Shown: positions 51,454 through 62,452 of the stretch, one piece after another | Numbering within the stretch: the stretch's first letter is position 1 | Layout of the letters: every line of letters begins with the position of its first letter | DNA from: Stenotrophomonas sp. MMGLT7 | GTDB lineage: Bacteria > Pseudomonadota > Gammaproteobacteria > Xanthomonadales > Xanthomonadaceae | Direction of reading: 5' to 3' | Length of the DNA: 64,000 bases | Assembly: GCF_021168555.1 (NCBI RefSeq) | Contig: NZ_JAJOZS010000001.1 | Coordinates: 372,001-436,000 of the forward strand | Made by a program: the position numbers and the translations under genes | Notes under the pieces: generated by a model | The model's database searches: none | Told to the model about the DNA's origin: nothing | What the model saw: only the letters and a program-made list of their open reading frames with translations

Positions 51454-53253
51454 GTGAGCAGCAGCTACTCCGCCCCGCTTGCCGACATCCGCTTCGCCCT
51501 GTACGACGTGCTCGACGTGGAGCCGCTGTTCGCCCGCCTCGGCCTGGCCGACGCCAGCGCCGACGTGATCGACGCGGTGCTGGACGAGGCCGCCCGCTTC
51601 ACCGGCACCGTGCTGGCCCCGCTCAACGCCATCGGCGACGAGATCGGCTGCAGCTTCGCCCCCGCCACCGCCGCGGTGACCACGCCGCCGGGCTTCAGGC
51701 AGGCCTTCGAGCAGTTCGTCGAGGGCGGCTGGACCGGGCTGACCAGCGCGGCCGAGTTCGGCGGACAGGGCCTGCCGCACACGCTGGGCGTGCCGCTCAA
51801 CGAGATGATCAACGCCGCCAACCTGGCCTGGGGCAACTTCCCGCTGCTCTCGCACGGTGCGATCGAGGCGCTGAAGCAGCATGGCGAGCCGTGGCAGCAG
51901 GAGGTGTTCCTCAAGCCGCTGGTCGAGGGCCGCTGGACCGGCACCATGTGCCTGACCGAGCCGCATTGCGGCACCGACCTGGGCCTGCTCAAGACCCGCG
52001 CCGAGCCCGGCGCGGACGGGACCTGCTCGATCACCGGCACCAAGATCTTCATCACCGCCGGCGAGCACGACCTCACCGACAACATCGTCCACCTGGTGCT
52101 GGCCAAGCTGCCGGACGCGCCGGCCGGCGCCAAGGGCATCTCGCTGTTCGTCGTGCCCAAGTACAAGGTGGCGCGCGACGGCAGCGTCGGCGAGCGCAAC
52201 GCGGTGCGCTGCGGCTCGATCGAGCACAAGATGGGGATCAAGGGCTCGGTCACCTGCGTGATGAACTTCGATGGTGCCGAAGGCTACCTGGTGGGCAGGC
52301 CGCACAAGGGCCTGCAGGCGATGTTCACCATGATGAACACCGCCCGCCTCGGCGTCGGCCTGCAGGGCATCGGCCTGTCCGAGCGCGCCTACCAGAACGC
52401 GCTGCGCTACGCCCGCGAGCGCCTGCAGTCGCGCTCTCTGTCCGGCCCCAGGCACCCGGACAAGCCGGCCGACCCGATCATCGTGCAGCCGGACGTGCGG
52501 CGCATGCTGCTGACGATCAAGTCGCTGGTCGAGGGCAGCCGCTTGCTGGCGCTGCATGCCGCCACCCTGGTCGACATCGCCCACCATTCGCCGGACCCTG
52601 CCGAACGCGAGCAGGCCGACACGCTGGTCAGCTTCCTCACCCCGATCTCCAAGGCCTGCCAGACCGAGTGGAGCATCGAGAACACCTACAACGCGCTGCA
52701 GTGCTTCGGCGGCCATGGCTACATCCGCGAGCACGGCATGGAGCAGCTGGCGCGCGATGCACGCATCACCACCCTCTACGAGGGCACCACCGGCATCCAG
52801 GCACTGGACCTGATCGGGCGCAAGACCGCGGCCAGCCACGGCGCCGGGCTCAAGCTGTTCCTGGCGCAGGTCGAGGACTTCGCCAGGGCCCACGAGGGCG
52901 ACGCGGCGCTGGCCGAGTTCATCGGCCCGCTGCGCGCGAAGGCCGGCGAATGGGCACAGCTGACCGAGCGCATCCTGCAGCGCGCGGCGCAGGACCCGGA
53001 GGAGATCGGCGCGGCCAGCTACGACTACCTGTTCTACTCCGGCTACGTGGTGCTGGCCTACTGGTGGGCGCGCAGCGTGGCCGCGGCCGACGCGTCCAGC
53101 CACGGCGAGGCACTCAAGCAGGCCAAGCGCGAGACCGCGCGCTTCTACTTCGCCCGCGTCCTGCCGCGCACGCTCGCCCACGCAGCCAGCATCGACAGCG
53201 GCGCCGCAGCGCTGATGGCCATGGCCGACGCCCACTTCGGCGCACCCGGCTAG
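51454..53253 (+). CDS. Acyl-CoA dehydrogenase (DmdC/FadE-like, long type)
   Basis: 599 residues from a GTG at 51454. The FAD/substrate motifs are MCLTEPHCGTDLGLLKTRAE and the catalytic Glu in ITTLYEGTTGIQALDLIGRK. A C-terminal four-helix extension makes it longer than short-chain enzymes (about 380 residues) and like DmdC or FadE5-type enzymes. It introduces the 2,3-double bond into acyl-CoA during fatty-acid oxidation. No other beta-oxidation gene lies beside it. Confidence 0.93.
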   Translation: MSSSYSAPLADIRFALYDVLDVEPLFARLGLADASADVIDAVLDEAARFTGTVLAPLNAIGDEIGCSFAPATAAVTTPPGFRQAFEQFVEGGWTGLTSAAEFGGQGLPHTLGVPLNEMINAANLAWGNFPLLSHGAIEALKQHGEPWQQEVFLKPLVEGRWTGTMCLTEPHCGTDLGLLKTRAEPGADGTCSITGTKIFITAGEHDLTDNIVHLVLAKLPDAPAGAKGISLFVVPKYKVARDGSVGERNAVRCGSIEHKMGIKGSVTCVMNFDGAEGYLVGRPHKGLQAMFTMMNTARLGVGLQGIGLSERAYQNALRYARERLQSRSLSGPRHPDKPADPIIVQPDVRRMLLTIKSLVEGSRLLALHAATLVDIAHHSPDPAEREQADTLVSFLTPISKACQTEWSIENTYNALQCFGGHGYIREHGMEQLARDARITTLYEGTTGIQALDLIGRKTAASHGAGLKLFLAQVEDFARAHEGDAALAEFIGPLRAKAGEWAQLTERILQRAAQDPEEIGAASYDYLFYSGYVVLAYWWARSVAAADASSHGEALKQAKRETARFYFARVLPRTLAHAASIDSGAAALMAMADAHFGAPG

Positions 53254-53310
53254 GCTCCGTTTTTCGTTTTCTCGACAGCGCTGACGGTCAGTTGCCCTAC
53301 CCAGCCGGCC

Positions 53311-53391
53311 GTCGTCCCCGCGAAGGCGGGGACCCGGCGCCTAGCCGCGGCACACGCTCAAGTCGCTGGCCCCCGCCTTCGCGGTGGCGAC
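53311..53391. repeat. CGTCCCCGCGAAGGCGGGGAC-type repeats
   Basis: GTCGTCCCCGCGAAGGCGGG at 53311 and a degenerate inverted copy at 53366-53391 belong to the family found again at 56351-56791. They are self-complementary intergenic units. The remainder of 53254-53538 has no gene. Confidence 0.7.
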
Positions 53392-53538
53392 AACTGGACC
53401 GGGACATCGCAGTCGCCAGCCAAAGCCGCCGCCGGGACCGCCCGCATCGTCGCCCGCGAACCCGGCGGGGCCGTGCGCGGACGAGGCATTCGCTCCGGTA
53501 CCCAAATCGTCACCATTCGGGTATAAGCTGTTTTCCCG

Positions 53539-54234
53539 ATGGAGACAGACACAACACCGATTGGTCTGATCGATACGGGTGCTGCATCAGCCCCGTTCTC
53601 CCCCGCGTCCCCCCTGCTCTCGCCTTCGACCAGCCCGGTACGGCTGTTGTCGCTGGATGCGCATGGCCGCGTCCTGGACTGGATCAACTGGCAGGACGCC
53701 GCCTGCCTGTACGCCCGCGACGCGGTGGCCTGGACCCTGGGCGAGCCCTGCCTGCAGGTGCACGGCGGCCTGTCGCGGCTGACCGGCCACCGCAGCACGC
53801 TGGAGCTGCACCCGATCATCGCCGCCCGCGGCCAGGCGCGCTCGCGCGCGCTCGACCCCACGCCCACGCTCAACAACACCGCCCTGTTCGCCCGCGACAT
53901 GCAGCTGTGCCTGTACTGTGGGCAACAGTTCAGCCGGCCCCACCTCACCCGCGACCACGTGATGCCCATCTCCAAGGGCGGCCGCGACGTCTGGGAAAAC
54001 GTGGTCACCGCCTGTTTCCACTGCAACTCGCGCAAGGCCAACCGCACCCCGCAGCAGGCCAACATGCCACTGCTGGCGGTGCCCTACCGGCCCAGCTGGG
54101 TCGAGCACCTGATCCTGTCCAACCGCAATATCCTCGCCGACCAGATGGCGTTCCTGAAGGCGCAGCTGCCCAAGCGCTCCAAGCTGGCGATGGCCGGCGG
54201 CGCAACGCTGGACGCGCGCCGCGCCGATAGCTGA
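53539..54234 (+). CDS. HNH endonuclease family protein
   Basis: 231 residues. The HNH core spans about residues 123-166 ([20 protein letters not shown], then [17 protein letters not shown]), with two CxxC knuckles binding a structural zinc and the catalytic His in RDHVMP. It is a widely conserved chromosomal single-copy type in gammaproteobacteria, not a homing enzyme by context. Its biological role is not established. Confidence 0.9.
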   Translation: METDTTPIGLIDTGAASAPFSPASPLLSPSTSPVRLLSLDAHGRVLDWINWQDAACLYARDAVAWTLGEPCLQVHGGLSRLTGHRSTLELHPIIAARGQARSRALDPTPTLNNTALFARDMQLCLYCGQQFSRPHLTRDHVMPISKGGRDVWENVVTACFHCNSRKANRTPQQANMPLLAVPYRPSWVEHLILSNRNILADQMAFLKAQLPKRSKLAMAGGATLDARRADS

Positions 54235-54271
54235 ACGGGCTTGCTTGCCCGCTTCCTCCATGGGGAGGAAA

Positions 54272-54295
54272 ATGCCGTTTCAGCAAAAACGGCAT
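54272..54295 (+). promoter_or_regulatory. Hairpin over the dxs start codon
   Basis: ATGCCGTTT (54272-54280) and AAACGGCAT (54287-54295) form a perfect 9-bp stem with a 6-base loop. The 3' arm contains the first two bases of the dxs ATG (54294), and GGGGAGG lies just before the 5' arm. It could hide the dxs start or shorten the effective SD distance. Confidence 0.5.
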
Positions 54296-56207
54296 GCCCA
54301 TGATCGACTCCGCCCGCTATCCGCGCCTTGCGCACATCCAGACCCCGGACGACCTGCGCGAGTTCGACGAGGGCGAGCTAGACGCCATCGCCGCCGAACT
54401 GCGTGCCTACCTGATCGAGTCGGTCGGCAAGAGCGGCGGCCATTTCGCCGCTGGGCTGGGCGTGATCGAGCTGACGGTCGCCCTGCACTACCTGTTCCAG
54501 ACCCCGCACGACCAGTTGGTGTGGGACGTCGGCCACCAGACCTATCCGCACAAGATCCTCACCGGCCGCCGCGACCAGATCCACACGGTCAAGCAGAAGG
54601 ACGGCGTGGCGCCGTTCCCCAAGCGCGAGGAGAGCGACTACGACACCTTCGGCGTCGGCCATTCCTCCACCTCGATCTCCGCTGCGCTGGGCATGGCGAT
54701 CGCGCTGCAGCGCGCCGGCGACGAGCGCAAGGTGGTCGCGGTGATCGGCGACGGTGCGATGACCGCCGGCATGGCCTACGAGGCGCTCAACCACGCCGGC
54801 GGCATGGAGCCGCAGCCGAACCTGCTGGTGATCCTCAACGACAACCGCATGTCGATCTCCGAGGCGGTCGGCGGGGTGACCAAGATGCTCGGGCGCATGT
54901 CCGGCAGCCGCACCCTCAACGCACTGCGCGAGGGCGGCAAGAAGATCCTCGGCGACAAGAAGAACAACCCCACCGCGCGCTTCGTCAGCCGCTGGGAAGA
55001 ACACTGGAAAGGCATGTTCGTGCCGTCCACGCTGTTCGAGCAGATGGGCTTCCACTACACGGGCCCGATCGACGGCCACGACCTGCCCGCGCTGCTCGGT
55101 GCGCTCAAGACCCTCAAGACCCTCAAGGGCCCGCAGCTGCTGCACGTGATCACCACCAAGGGCAAGGGCTACGAACTGGCCGAGGACGACCAGATCGGCT
55201 ACCACGCGGTCGGCCCGTTCGATCCCTCACTGGGCCTGGTGGCCAAGGCCGGGGCGAAGAAGCCCACCTACACCGACGTCTTCAGCGACTGGATGTGCGA
55301 CATGGCCGCGGCCGAACCGCGGCTGATGGGCATCACCCCGGCCATGCGCGAGGGTTCCGGGCTGGTGCGCTTTTCCAAGGAATACCCGCAGCGCTATTTC
55401 GACGTCGCCATCGCCGAGCAGCACGCGGTGACCCTGGCCGCCGGCATGGCCATCCATGGCGCCAAGCCGGTGGTGGCGATCTACTCCACCTTCCTGCAGC
55501 GCGCCTACGACCAGCTGGTGCACGACGTGGCGCTGCAGGAACTGGACGTGCTGTTCGCGATCGACCGCGGCGGCGTGGTCGGCCCGGACGGCGCCACCCA
55601 CGCCGGCAACCTCGACCTCAGCTTCCTGCGCTGCGTGCCGAACATGGTGGTGATGGCCCCGGCCGACGAAGCCGAGTGCCGGCAGATGCTCAGCACCGGC
55701 TTCGAGTACCAGGGCCCTGCCGCGGTGCGCTACCCGCGCGGCACCGGCCCCGGGATCGCCGCCGGCGATTCGCTGGACGTGCTGCCGATCGGCAAGGCGC
55801 AGCTGCGCCAGGGCGGCAGCCGCCTGGCCCTGCTGGCCTTCGGCGCCATGGTCGCCCCGGCCGAGCAGGTCGGCCGCGAACTGGGCCTGACCGTGGTCAA
55901 CATGCGCTACGTGAAGCCGCTGGACCGCGACATGATCCTGTCGCTGGCCATGAGCCACGAGGGCTTCGTTACCCTCGAGGACAACGTCGTGGCCGGCGGT
56001 GCCGGCTCGGGGGTGTCCGAGCTGCTCGACGCCGAGGGCGTGCTGCTGCCGGTGCTGCACCTCGGGCTGCCCGACGCCTTCCAGCACCACGCCAGCCGCG
56101 AGGACCTGCTGGCCGAGGCCGGCCTGGACGCAGCCGGCATCCGCGCGGCGATCCAGGCGCGCTGGCCGCGCTCGTCCAGCGAACCGGCGGTCGCCGCGGC
56201 GAGCTGA
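54294..56207 (+). CDS. dxs: 1-deoxy-D-xylulose-5-phosphate synthase
   Basis: 637 residues (the ATG at 54300 is equally possible). Thiamine-diphosphate enzyme motifs: [36 protein letters not shown] near residue 152, the catalytic Glu in [12 protein letters not shown] near 371, and RGTGPGI. It condenses pyruvate and glyceraldehyde 3-phosphate in the first step of the MEP isoprenoid pathway. The start region has an unusual hairpin. Confidence 0.97.
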   Translation: MPMIDSARYPRLAHIQTPDDLREFDEGELDAIAAELRAYLIESVGKSGGHFAAGLGVIELTVALHYLFQTPHDQLVWDVGHQTYPHKILTGRRDQIHTVKQKDGVAPFPKREESDYDTFGVGHSSTSISAALGMAIALQRAGDERKVVAVIGDGAMTAGMAYEALNHAGGMEPQPNLLVILNDNRMSISEAVGGVTKMLGRMSGSRTLNALREGGKKILGDKKNNPTARFVSRWEEHWKGMFVPSTLFEQMGFHYTGPIDGHDLPALLGALKTLKTLKGPQLLHVITTKGKGYELAEDDQIGYHAVGPFDPSLGLVAKAGAKKPTYTDVFSDWMCDMAAAEPRLMGITPAMREGSGLVRFSKEYPQRYFDVAIAEQHAVTLAAGMAIHGAKPVVAIYSTFLQRAYDQLVHDVALQELDVLFAIDRGGVVGPDGATHAGNLDLSFLRCVPNMVVMAPADEAECRQMLSTGFEYQGPAAVRYPRGTGPGIAAGDSLDVLPIGKAQLRQGGSRLALLAFGAMVAPAEQVGRELGLTVVNMRYVKPLDRDMILSLAMSHEGFVTLEDNVVAGGAGSGVSELLDAEGVLLPVLHLGLPDAFQHHASREDLLAEAGLDAAGIRAAIQARWPRSSSEPAVAAAS

Positions 56208-56892
56208 TCCGGGCGCCGCGCCGCCGCCGCGCTTGGCGGCGACGCTCCCTACGCCAGCAGCAGGCATTCTTCTGCCAGCGGGCGGCTCCGCAGGCAGAGT
56301 TCGCCATGCCGAACCCGATTAGCGCCAACAGTCAGTTGTCGTGCCCAATCGACCATCGTCCCCGCGAAGTGTCTTTCCACGGCCGAATGGCTGGTAAAGC
56401 GGGGGCCAGACGACGTGAGCCTGTGCTGCGGCAAGGCACTGGATCCCCGCTTTCGCGTACCACTGCCTGGGGGAAGTTTTCCTGTCCGGCCGGCGAAGGC
56501 TTGCGGCAGAAGCCTTGCGAGCTTGCCGGCAACAGCGGGCTCGGACCGTGGGCCGCCATCCGTGTGCTCGTCGTCCCCGCACAGGCGGGGACCCAGCGAC
56601 TTGCGCGGTGAGATCAATCAGCCACGCAATCTCGCGGTAGCTCCACCTTTCAAGGCACACGCACTGGATCCCCGCCTGCGCGGGGACGACGTTCAATTCT
56701 TGCGAAAGTGAGCCACGCCACTTCCAGCCGACGACTGTCCGATCCTGAGTTTTCTCCGGACAGCAGTGCGCTTTCGCGGGAATGACGTCTGGTAGAAATG
56801 CAGGGGCTGACACTCGACGCCATCAGGTACCGCAAAGGCGTTCCCGGCTTCGGGCTGGCCTTCGGCGCGGACGACCTCTGCCGCCCACGCTG
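56208..56892. repeat. Repeat-rich gene-free spacer
   Basis: About 685 bases with no supported gene. At least five units of the CGTCCCCGC...GCGGGGAC family occur: near 56354, 56438, 56569-56595 and 56663-56691, and an AT-richer variant TTTCGCGGGAATGACG at 56771-56791. Some face each other and could pair. It looks like a landing area for small non-autonomous repeats. Confidence 0.75.
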
Positions 56893-57366
56893 CTAGGGGT
56901 TCGCCGTCGCGCCGCCGGCAGGAAACGCGGCCAGCCGCGCCGCCCACTCGCTTCCGGGCTGCAGCAGTTCGAAGCCCTCCCACACGAAGCCGGGCGAGAC
57001 CGTGCATGCCACCAGGGACCATCCGCCGAGCGGGCGCGCCGACTGCCATACGCCGGTCGGCACCACGTGCATGGCCTGTGCGTTGCTGCCCAGCACCACC
57101 GCATGGAATCGCGCGGTCGCCGGGTCGCAGGTCCGCAACTCGATCGCGCCGCCGCGCTGCCAATGCCAGCACTCCTCGGCATCGATGCGGTGCCACTGGC
57201 TGACCTGCCCGGCTTCGAGCAGGTACTGGATCGCGGTCAATGCCGGGCGTTCGCGGCCGAGTGCCTGGACCCGTGCGGTGGATTCATAGATGCGGCGGAA
57301 ATGGCCGCCTTCCGGATGTGGCTGCAATCGCAGCTGCTGGACGATGTCGTCGGCGTCGATGGACAT
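56893..57366 (-). CDS. DUF985 cupin protein
   Basis: 157 residues. The cupin pattern is QLRLQPHPEGGHFRRIYEST then AIQYLLEAGQVSQWHRIDAE, ending with LVACTVSPGFVWEGFELL. This is the DUF985 group of small cytoplasmic cupins. Metal ligands may be the His in QWHRIDAEECWHW. Function is unknown. Confidence 0.9.
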   Translation of the reverse strand: MSIDADDIVQQLRLQPHPEGGHFRRIYESTARVQALGRERPALTAIQYLLEAGQVSQWHRIDAEECWHWQRGGAIELRTCDPATARFHAVVLGSNAQAMHVVPTGVWQSARPLGGWSLVACTVSPGFVWEGFELLQPGSEWAARLAAFPAGGATANP

Positions 57367-57849
57367 GCGTCGATGCTAAGCCATGAGTTGCCGGTCTGTG
57401 GCCGGCGCGGAAACGAGGCAAGGCCGTGAACACCACAGGGGCCGGTCTCGACGATGCCCTTTCGGGGCGTCAGCGCGTTGGGATGTACCCGGCTGTCTGG
57501 GGAGTTAGCGGTACACGCGCCCGGCAGGCGGGCAACGGGGGAATCGCTGCCCGGCAGGGCCATCATGCCACCCGCGACAAGATGACGCATGAAGGTTTCA
57601 GCCAATACCATCATCCGCCATGCGCGCCGCTCCGGGCCTCTTCCGGATTCGGGCCGCAAGCGCGTCCGGCGGCCCAGGAAACCGAGTTCCCGTACCGATC
57701 TGGCACCTTTCCCGCCCTCGCCGCCCTGTTCGCGAAACTGCGGGCGGCATTGAAAACCGTGCCATGCATCGACAGCTGCAGGACTCCGGGCTGGGTAGAA
57801 CGAGACGGGGAAGCCGCACAGGCCGGACACGCCGCGAGCTGGTCGCCCA
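57367..57849. other. Gene-free spacer
   Basis: 483 bases between two convergent-looking minus-strand genes. Frames on both strands lack motifs and codon structure, and I see no repeat of the families above. The hydrolase transcript probably ends in it, but no clear terminator is visible. Confidence 0.45.
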
Positions 57850-58890
57850 TCAGCGGGTCTCGTCGAGCCGCGCCCGGATCCAGTCATGGGCGGCGGCCAG
57901 CACCTTGGCGGCCATGCCAGTGCGGAAGTGGATGAAACCGTGAGGCGCCTCCGGGAGGACATGCAGCTCGACCTCGGACACCTCGCGCCACCGCTCCGCT
58001 AACTGCAGCGTATCGTCCAGCAGCGGGTCGCGTTCGCCGACGAACATCAATGCCGGGGGAAAGCCATCGAGGTCGCCATAAAGGGGCGACAGCGGAGGCT
58101 GGCGGCGCTCGGCGGCGCTCATTCCCGGTGTCAGGCCCTGCAGGCCGGCGGCCATGCCGGGCCCGTCGAGCACGAGCGTGTCCGCCCCTGCGCGCCTGAC
58201 GCTGGCGCTGCCCGCCAGATCGTAGACGCCGTAATAGAGCACCGCGCCGGCCAGCCTGTTGAACAGGCCGGGCCATCGCTTCAGTTGCAGAAGCGTAGCC
58301 GCCGCGAGGTGGCCGCCGGCGGATTCGCCCACGACGACGACCGGAAGGTCCCGGTACTCGGCGATGCCACCATCCAGCAGCCAGCGCGCCGCGGCCAGGC
58401 AGTCCCCCATGATCTCCCGGATCGGCGCCCGCCCCGCGAGCCGGTAGTCCACCGAGACCACGGCCACCTCGCACGCTCGGATCATCGCGGCATTCAGCGC
58501 ATCGTTCATTCGCGCATTGCCGATCGCCCATCCGCCGCCATGGATGTCCAGCACGACGCCCCGCACGCTGCCGCCGGGACGAAGCACGCGCACGCCGACC
58601 TCGTTGTCGCCGCTGCTGATGCGTCGTTGCTCGACCGACAGGCCGGCTTTCCTCGCCGTGCGATCGCTTCCAAGTTGCGAAAGCCGCAAGAGCGACTGGA
58701 TCAGCATCGGCGCGAACCGGTTGCGGATGCCGAAACGGGGGGCCAGGGCCAGCCTTCGATTGTGCCGCCTCATTTCGGCAAGATCGTCTTCGTCGATGGG
58801 AAGCATTGGGGAAGGCATGGTTGCAGCGAGAATGGGCACGGAATCGCCGAGGCGGCGCTCAGGTCCAAAGTACCATCGATGCCCGATCAT
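57850..58890 (-). CDS. Alpha/beta hydrolase, hormone-sensitive-lipase group
   Basis: 346 residues from the ATG at 58890, preceded by AAGGAGG at 10 bases. The oxyanion motif HGGGW near residue 117 and the nucleophile elbow GESAGG near 187 define the HSL/type IV esterase group. The acid and base lie in FVGERDPLLDD and PEAPHGFIHF. It hydrolyses short acyl esters in the cytoplasm. A shorter start at 58818 (MPSPMLPIDED) is possible. Confidence 0.92.
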   Translation of the reverse strand: MIGHRWYFGPERRLGDSVPILAATMPSPMLPIDEDDLAEMRRHNRRLALAPRFGIRNRFAPMLIQSLLRLSQLGSDRTARKAGLSVEQRRISSGDNEVGVRVLRPGGSVRGVVLDIHGGGWAIGNARMNDALNAAMIRACEVAVVSVDYRLAGRAPIREIMGDCLAAARWLLDGGIAEYRDLPVVVVGESAGGHLAAATLLQLKRWPGLFNRLAGAVLYYGVYDLAGSASVRRAGADTLVLDGPGMAAGLQGLTPGMSAAERRQPPLSPLYGDLDGFPPALMFVGERDPLLDDTLQLAERWREVSEVELHVLPEAPHGFIHFRTGMAAKVLAAAHDWIRARLDETR

Positions 58891-59131
58891 GGAACCGTCG
58901 CCTCCTTGAGAGGATCGGGCACGTGCCCAAGGACCGGTTTCGCCCTGTTTGGTCTTGCTCTCGCGTCCCGCCTGCTCCCGAAAGAGCTTCGTTCTTGAGG
59001 ATCCACCAGGGATTTCGCGCATGATCGGGATGGCCGACCTGGCCGGACCGAAGAAACCAGGGTCCACGGGGCCTGGCCGGCAACCTTCCGCGGGCAGGCG
59101 GCACGGACCGGAAACGAGGCGGCCGGGCAAC

Positions 59132-59154
59132 AAAAAACCCCGGTCTCCCGGGGT
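59132..59154 (-). terminator. Intrinsic terminator after tRNA-Pro
   Basis: On the minus strand ACCCCGG-GAGA-CCGGGGT (59154-59137) is followed by a run of T (59137-59132), 40 bases beyond the tRNA-Pro 3' end. The rest of 58891-59193 has no gene. Confidence 0.8.
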
Positions 59155-59193
59155 CCTTTGTCATTCCATGGAAGAGGCCACGGAAGGATGAAT

Positions 59194-59270
59194 TGGTCGG
59201 GGTAGCCGGATTTGAACCGACGACCACTTGTCCCCCAGACAAGTGCGCTACCAGGCTGCGCTATACCCCG
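59194..59270 (-). tRNA. tRNA-Pro (anticodon GGG)
   Basis: 77 bases on the minus strand. The acceptor stem CGGGGTA pairs with TACCCCG, followed by A and an encoded CCA. The anticodon stem CTTGT/ACAAG encloses CTGGGGG, with GGG as anticodon, and the T-loop GGTTCAAATCC is present. It follows the MerR/ihfA block as in other xanthomonads. Confidence 0.96.
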
Positions 59271-59344
59271 AGAGGTGGATCCCCGTCGCGTGGACGGGCG
59301 GCGATTATAGCCGGTTTGCCGCGTGCTTTCCTAGCGATCCGGGA

Positions 59345-59701
59345 TCAACGCCGCAACAGCTGCAGGACCTCTTCCAGCTCCATGCGCACCTGCTTGATGA
59401 TCTGGTTGCTCAGCGCCGACTCCTGGCGGGCGCCATCGCCCTCCAGCCGCAGGCGCGCGCCGCCGATGGTGTAGCCCTGTTCGTACAGCAGGCTGCGGAT
59501 CTGCCGCACCATCAGCACGTCGTGGCGCTGGTAGTAGCGGCGGTTGCCGCGGCGCTTGACCGGCTCCAGGCTGGGGAACTCGGTCTCCCAGTAGCGCAGC
59601 ACGTGCGGCTTGACGTCGCACAGCTCGCTGACCTCACCGATGGTGAAGTAGCGCTTCGCCGGGATCGGCGGAAGCTCGCGATTACTGCCCGGATCCAGCA
59701 T
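59345..59701 (-). CDS. MerR-family regulator downstream of ihfA
   Basis: 118 residues. [25 protein letters not shown] is the MerR N-terminal HTH (given here only in outline), followed by the wing [19 protein letters not shown]. The C-terminal effector region is very short, as in the small MerR proteins encoded next to ihfA across gammaproteobacteria. Its targets are unknown. It overlaps ihfA by 20 bp. Confidence 0.9.
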   Translation of the reverse strand: MLDPGSNRELPPIPAKRYFTIGEVSELCDVKPHVLRYWETEFPSLEPVKRRGNRRYYQRHDVLMVRQIRSLLYEQGYTIGGARLRLEGDGARQESALSNQIIKQVRMELEEVLQLLRR

Positions 59702-59981
59702 AGGCTTCCACCCGCTCCTTCAGTTTCTGGCCCGGGCGGAAGGTCACCACCGTGCGGGCGGAAATCGGAATTTCCTCGCCGGTCTTGGGATTGCGACCCG
59801 GCCGCTGGTTCTTGCGGCGCAGGTCGAAATTACCGAAGCCGGACAACTTGACCTGGCGCCCCTGCTCCAACGCTTCGCGCAGCACGTCGAAGAACGCGTC
59901 GACGAACTCCTTGGCCTCACGCTTGTTCAGACCGACCTCGTCGAACAGCCGTTCCGCCATCTCCGCTTTGGTCAACGCCAT
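59682..59981 (-). CDS. ihfA: Integration host factor subunit alpha
   Basis: 99 residues ([20 protein letters not shown]). It has the HU/IHF fold with [20 protein letters not shown] and the DNA-intercalating Pro in [11 protein letters not shown]. With IhfB it bends DNA sharply in recombination, replication and transcription. The position after pheT is the conserved one. The protein would also be available for excision of the nearby tRNA-Phe element. Confidence 0.97.
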   Translation of the reverse strand: MALTKAEMAERLFDEVGLNKREAKEFVDAFFDVLREALEQGRQVKLSGFGNFDLRRKNQRPGRNPKTGEEIPISARTVVTFRPGQKLKERVEAYAGSGQ

Positions 59982-60018
59982 GCCTGCCCATTCCTCGAAA
60001 ACCGCTTTTTCATCCGTC

Positions 60019-62436
60019 TCAACCGCGGATCCTGGCGCCGTGCTCGCGCTCGACGAACGCCACCACCTCGGTCACCACGGAATCCACGTCGCGGTCGGTC
60101 AGGGTGCGCGAGTTGTCCTGCAAAATCAAGCCCATAGCCAGACTCTTGAAGCCCGGTTCTACGCCGGTGCCGACATAGCGGTCGAACAGCCGGACCTCGC
60201 GCAGCACCGGACCGGCGGCCTGGCGCACGCTGGCCGAAAGCGCGGCCCAGGACACCGCCTCCGGCACCACGAATGCCAGATCGCGGCGCACCGACGGATA
60301 GCGCGAAAGCTCGGCGGCCCGCGGCAGTGCACGCTCGCTCAACGGCAGCAGGTCCAGCTCGAAGGCCACCACGTCCACGTCCAGTTCCAGCACGCGCGCC
60401 AGGCCCGGATGCAACTGGCCGATCCAGCCGATCCTGGTCCCGTCGCGATAGATGTCGGCCGAGCGCCCCGGATGGGCGAACCCGGGCGCCGACGGCCGGT
60501 ACTCCAGCTCGGCGCCGGACGCGGCGGCCAGCGACGCCAGGTCGCCCTTCAGATCGTGGAAGTCCACCTTGCGCGTCGGCTCGCCCCACTGCGGCGCGAC
60601 CGCATCGCCGCACACCGCGGCGGCAATGCGCAGGGTCTCGATGGGCGCCGCGCCGGCAGATGCGGATCGCTCCGCAAGAACCCGGCCATCCATGGCCGGA
60701 CGTTCCAATGCGAACACCTTGCCCAGTTCGAACAGGCGCACGCGGCCGGCCTGGCGCGCCACGTTGCGCGCCAGCGCCGCCACCAGGCCCGGCAGCAGCG
60801 AGGGGCGCATCACCGCCAGTTCCGCGCTGAGCGGATTGGCCAGCTCCACCAGCGCCGAATCCAGCTGCCACCTGCGCAGCACGGCGGCATCGACGAAGGC
60901 GTAGTTGATCGTCTCCAGCAGGTCGCGCGCCACCAGCTGGCGGCGGACGGTCGCCTCGTCCAGCCGCGTCTCGGTGGGCATGGCGATGCGGGTTGCCCCG
61001 CCCGGCAGCGTGGTCGGGATCCGTTCGTAGCCGTGGATGCGCGCCAGTTCCTCGATCAGGTCCTCCTCGATCGCCACGTCGAAGCGGCGGCTGGGCGCCA
61101 CCACCCGCCAGCCCTCGGCCAGCGCGTCGACCTGCATCCCTAGCGCGCGCAGGATGCGCTCGACCTCGGCATCGGCGATCTCGATGCCGAGCACGCGGAG
61201 GATGCGCGCGCGCCGCAGCACGATCGGCGACGGCTCGGGCAGGTACTCGGGCAGCTCGACGATCTCCACCGGCCCGGCCTTGCCGCCGGCCAGCTCCAGC
61301 ACCAGCCGGGTCGCCACCTCGATGGCGACCGGCGCCAGCGCCGGGTCCACGCCACGCTCGAAGCGGTGGCTGGCATCGGTGTGCAGGCCCAGCTTGCGGC
61401 CCTGCCCCATGATCGCGGCGGGCGCGAAGTAGGCCGCCTCCAGGAACACCTGGGTGGTGGCATCGGTGACGCGGGTGTCGTGCCCGCCCATGATGCCGGC
61501 CAGCGCCACCGCGCGGTCGGCATCGGTGATCACCAGGAATCCCTCGTCGAGCAGCGCGTCGCGGCCATCGAGCAGCTTCACCTGCTCGCCTGCGCGCGCC
61601 TGGCGCACGCCCACCGGCCCCTGCAGGGTGGCGCGATCGTAGGCATGCATCGGCTGCCCGAGTTCGAGCATCACGTACTGGGTGACGTCCACCAGCAGCG
61701 AGACCGGGCGGATGCCGCCACGGCGCAGCCGCTCGGCCATCCACACAGGCGTCGCCGCGGCGGCGTCCACGCCCTCGATCACCCGCCCGCAATAGCGCGG
61801 CGCCCGTGAGCCGGCATCCAGCCGCACCGGCAGCGTGTTGGCGATCGCGGCAGGCACCGGCGCCGCGTCGAACGGCACCACCTCGCTGCCGCACGCCGCC
61901 GCCACGTCGAAGGCGATGCCGCGCACGCTGAAGCAGTCGGCGCGGTTGGGCGTGAGCTTGATCTCGATGCTGGCGTCGGGCAGGCCCAGGTACTCGGCCA
62001 GCGGCTGGCCCACCGGCGCATCGGCCGGCAGTTCCAGCAGGCCGGAGGCGTCGCTGTCCAGGCCCAGCTCGCGTGCCGAGCACAGCATGCCGCTGGACTC
62101 CACCCCGCGCAGCCGCGCCGGCTTGATCCTCAACTCGCCGACCTGCGCACCGACCAGCGCCAGCGGAGCCACCAGTCCGGCGCGCGCGTTGGGCGCGCCG
62201 CACACGATCTGCAGCAGCTCGCCCTGCCCGGCATCCACCTTGCACACCTGCAGGCGGTCGGCCTCGGGGTGGCGCACCGCCTCGACGATGCGCGCCACCA
62301 CCACCCCCTGCAGCGTCTCGCCCAGCACCTCGACGTCCTCGACCTCCAGGCCGATGGCGGTCATCGTGGCCACCAGTTCGTCGCGGGAGGCCTGGGTGGG
62401 GACGTGACTGCGCAGCCAGTTTTCAGAGAATTTCAT
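60019..62436 (-). CDS. pheT: Phenylalanyl-tRNA synthetase beta subunit
   Basis: 805 residues, slightly longer than E. coli (795). It has an N-terminal tRNA-binding (EMAP-like) domain (residues 39-150), then B3/B4 editing, B5 and catalytic-like domains, and a C-terminal ferredoxin-fold anticodon-binding domain ending [11 protein letters not shown]. It forms the alpha2beta2 enzyme with PheS. An inverted repeat separates it from pheS. Confidence 0.97.
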   Translation of the reverse strand: MKFSENWLRSHVPTQASRDELVATMTAIGLEVEDVEVLGETLQGVVVARIVEAVRHPEADRLQVCKVDAGQGELLQIVCGAPNARAGLVAPLALVGAQVGELRIKPARLRGVESSGMLCSARELGLDSDASGLLELPADAPVGQPLAEYLGLPDASIEIKLTPNRADCFSVRGIAFDVAAACGSEVVPFDAAPVPAAIANTLPVRLDAGSRAPRYCGRVIEGVDAAAATPVWMAERLRRGGIRPVSLLVDVTQYVMLELGQPMHAYDRATLQGPVGVRQARAGEQVKLLDGRDALLDEGFLVITDADRAVALAGIMGGHDTRVTDATTQVFLEAAYFAPAAIMGQGRKLGLHTDASHRFERGVDPALAPVAIEVATRLVLELAGGKAGPVEIVELPEYLPEPSPIVLRRARILRVLGIEIADAEVERILRALGMQVDALAEGWRVVAPSRRFDVAIEEDLIEELARIHGYERIPTTLPGGATRIAMPTETRLDEATVRRQLVARDLLETINYAFVDAAVLRRWQLDSALVELANPLSAELAVMRPSLLPGLVAALARNVARQAGRVRLFELGKVFALERPAMDGRVLAERSASAGAAPIETLRIAAAVCGDAVAPQWGEPTRKVDFHDLKGDLASLAAASGAELEYRPSAPGFAHPGRSADIYRDGTRIGWIGQLHPGLARVLELDVDVVAFELDLLPLSERALPRAAELSRYPSVRRDLAFVVPEAVSWAALSASVRQAAGPVLREVRLFDRYVGTGVEPGFKSLAMGLILQDNSRTLTDRDVDSVVTEVVAFVEREHGARIRG

Positions 62437-62452
62437 CGTGGTGCCGGGATTT

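Noticed and set aside
57426-57935. 169-residue plus-strand frame in the spacer before the hydrolase
   Set aside because: No motif, no SD and composition typical of random GC-rich frames.
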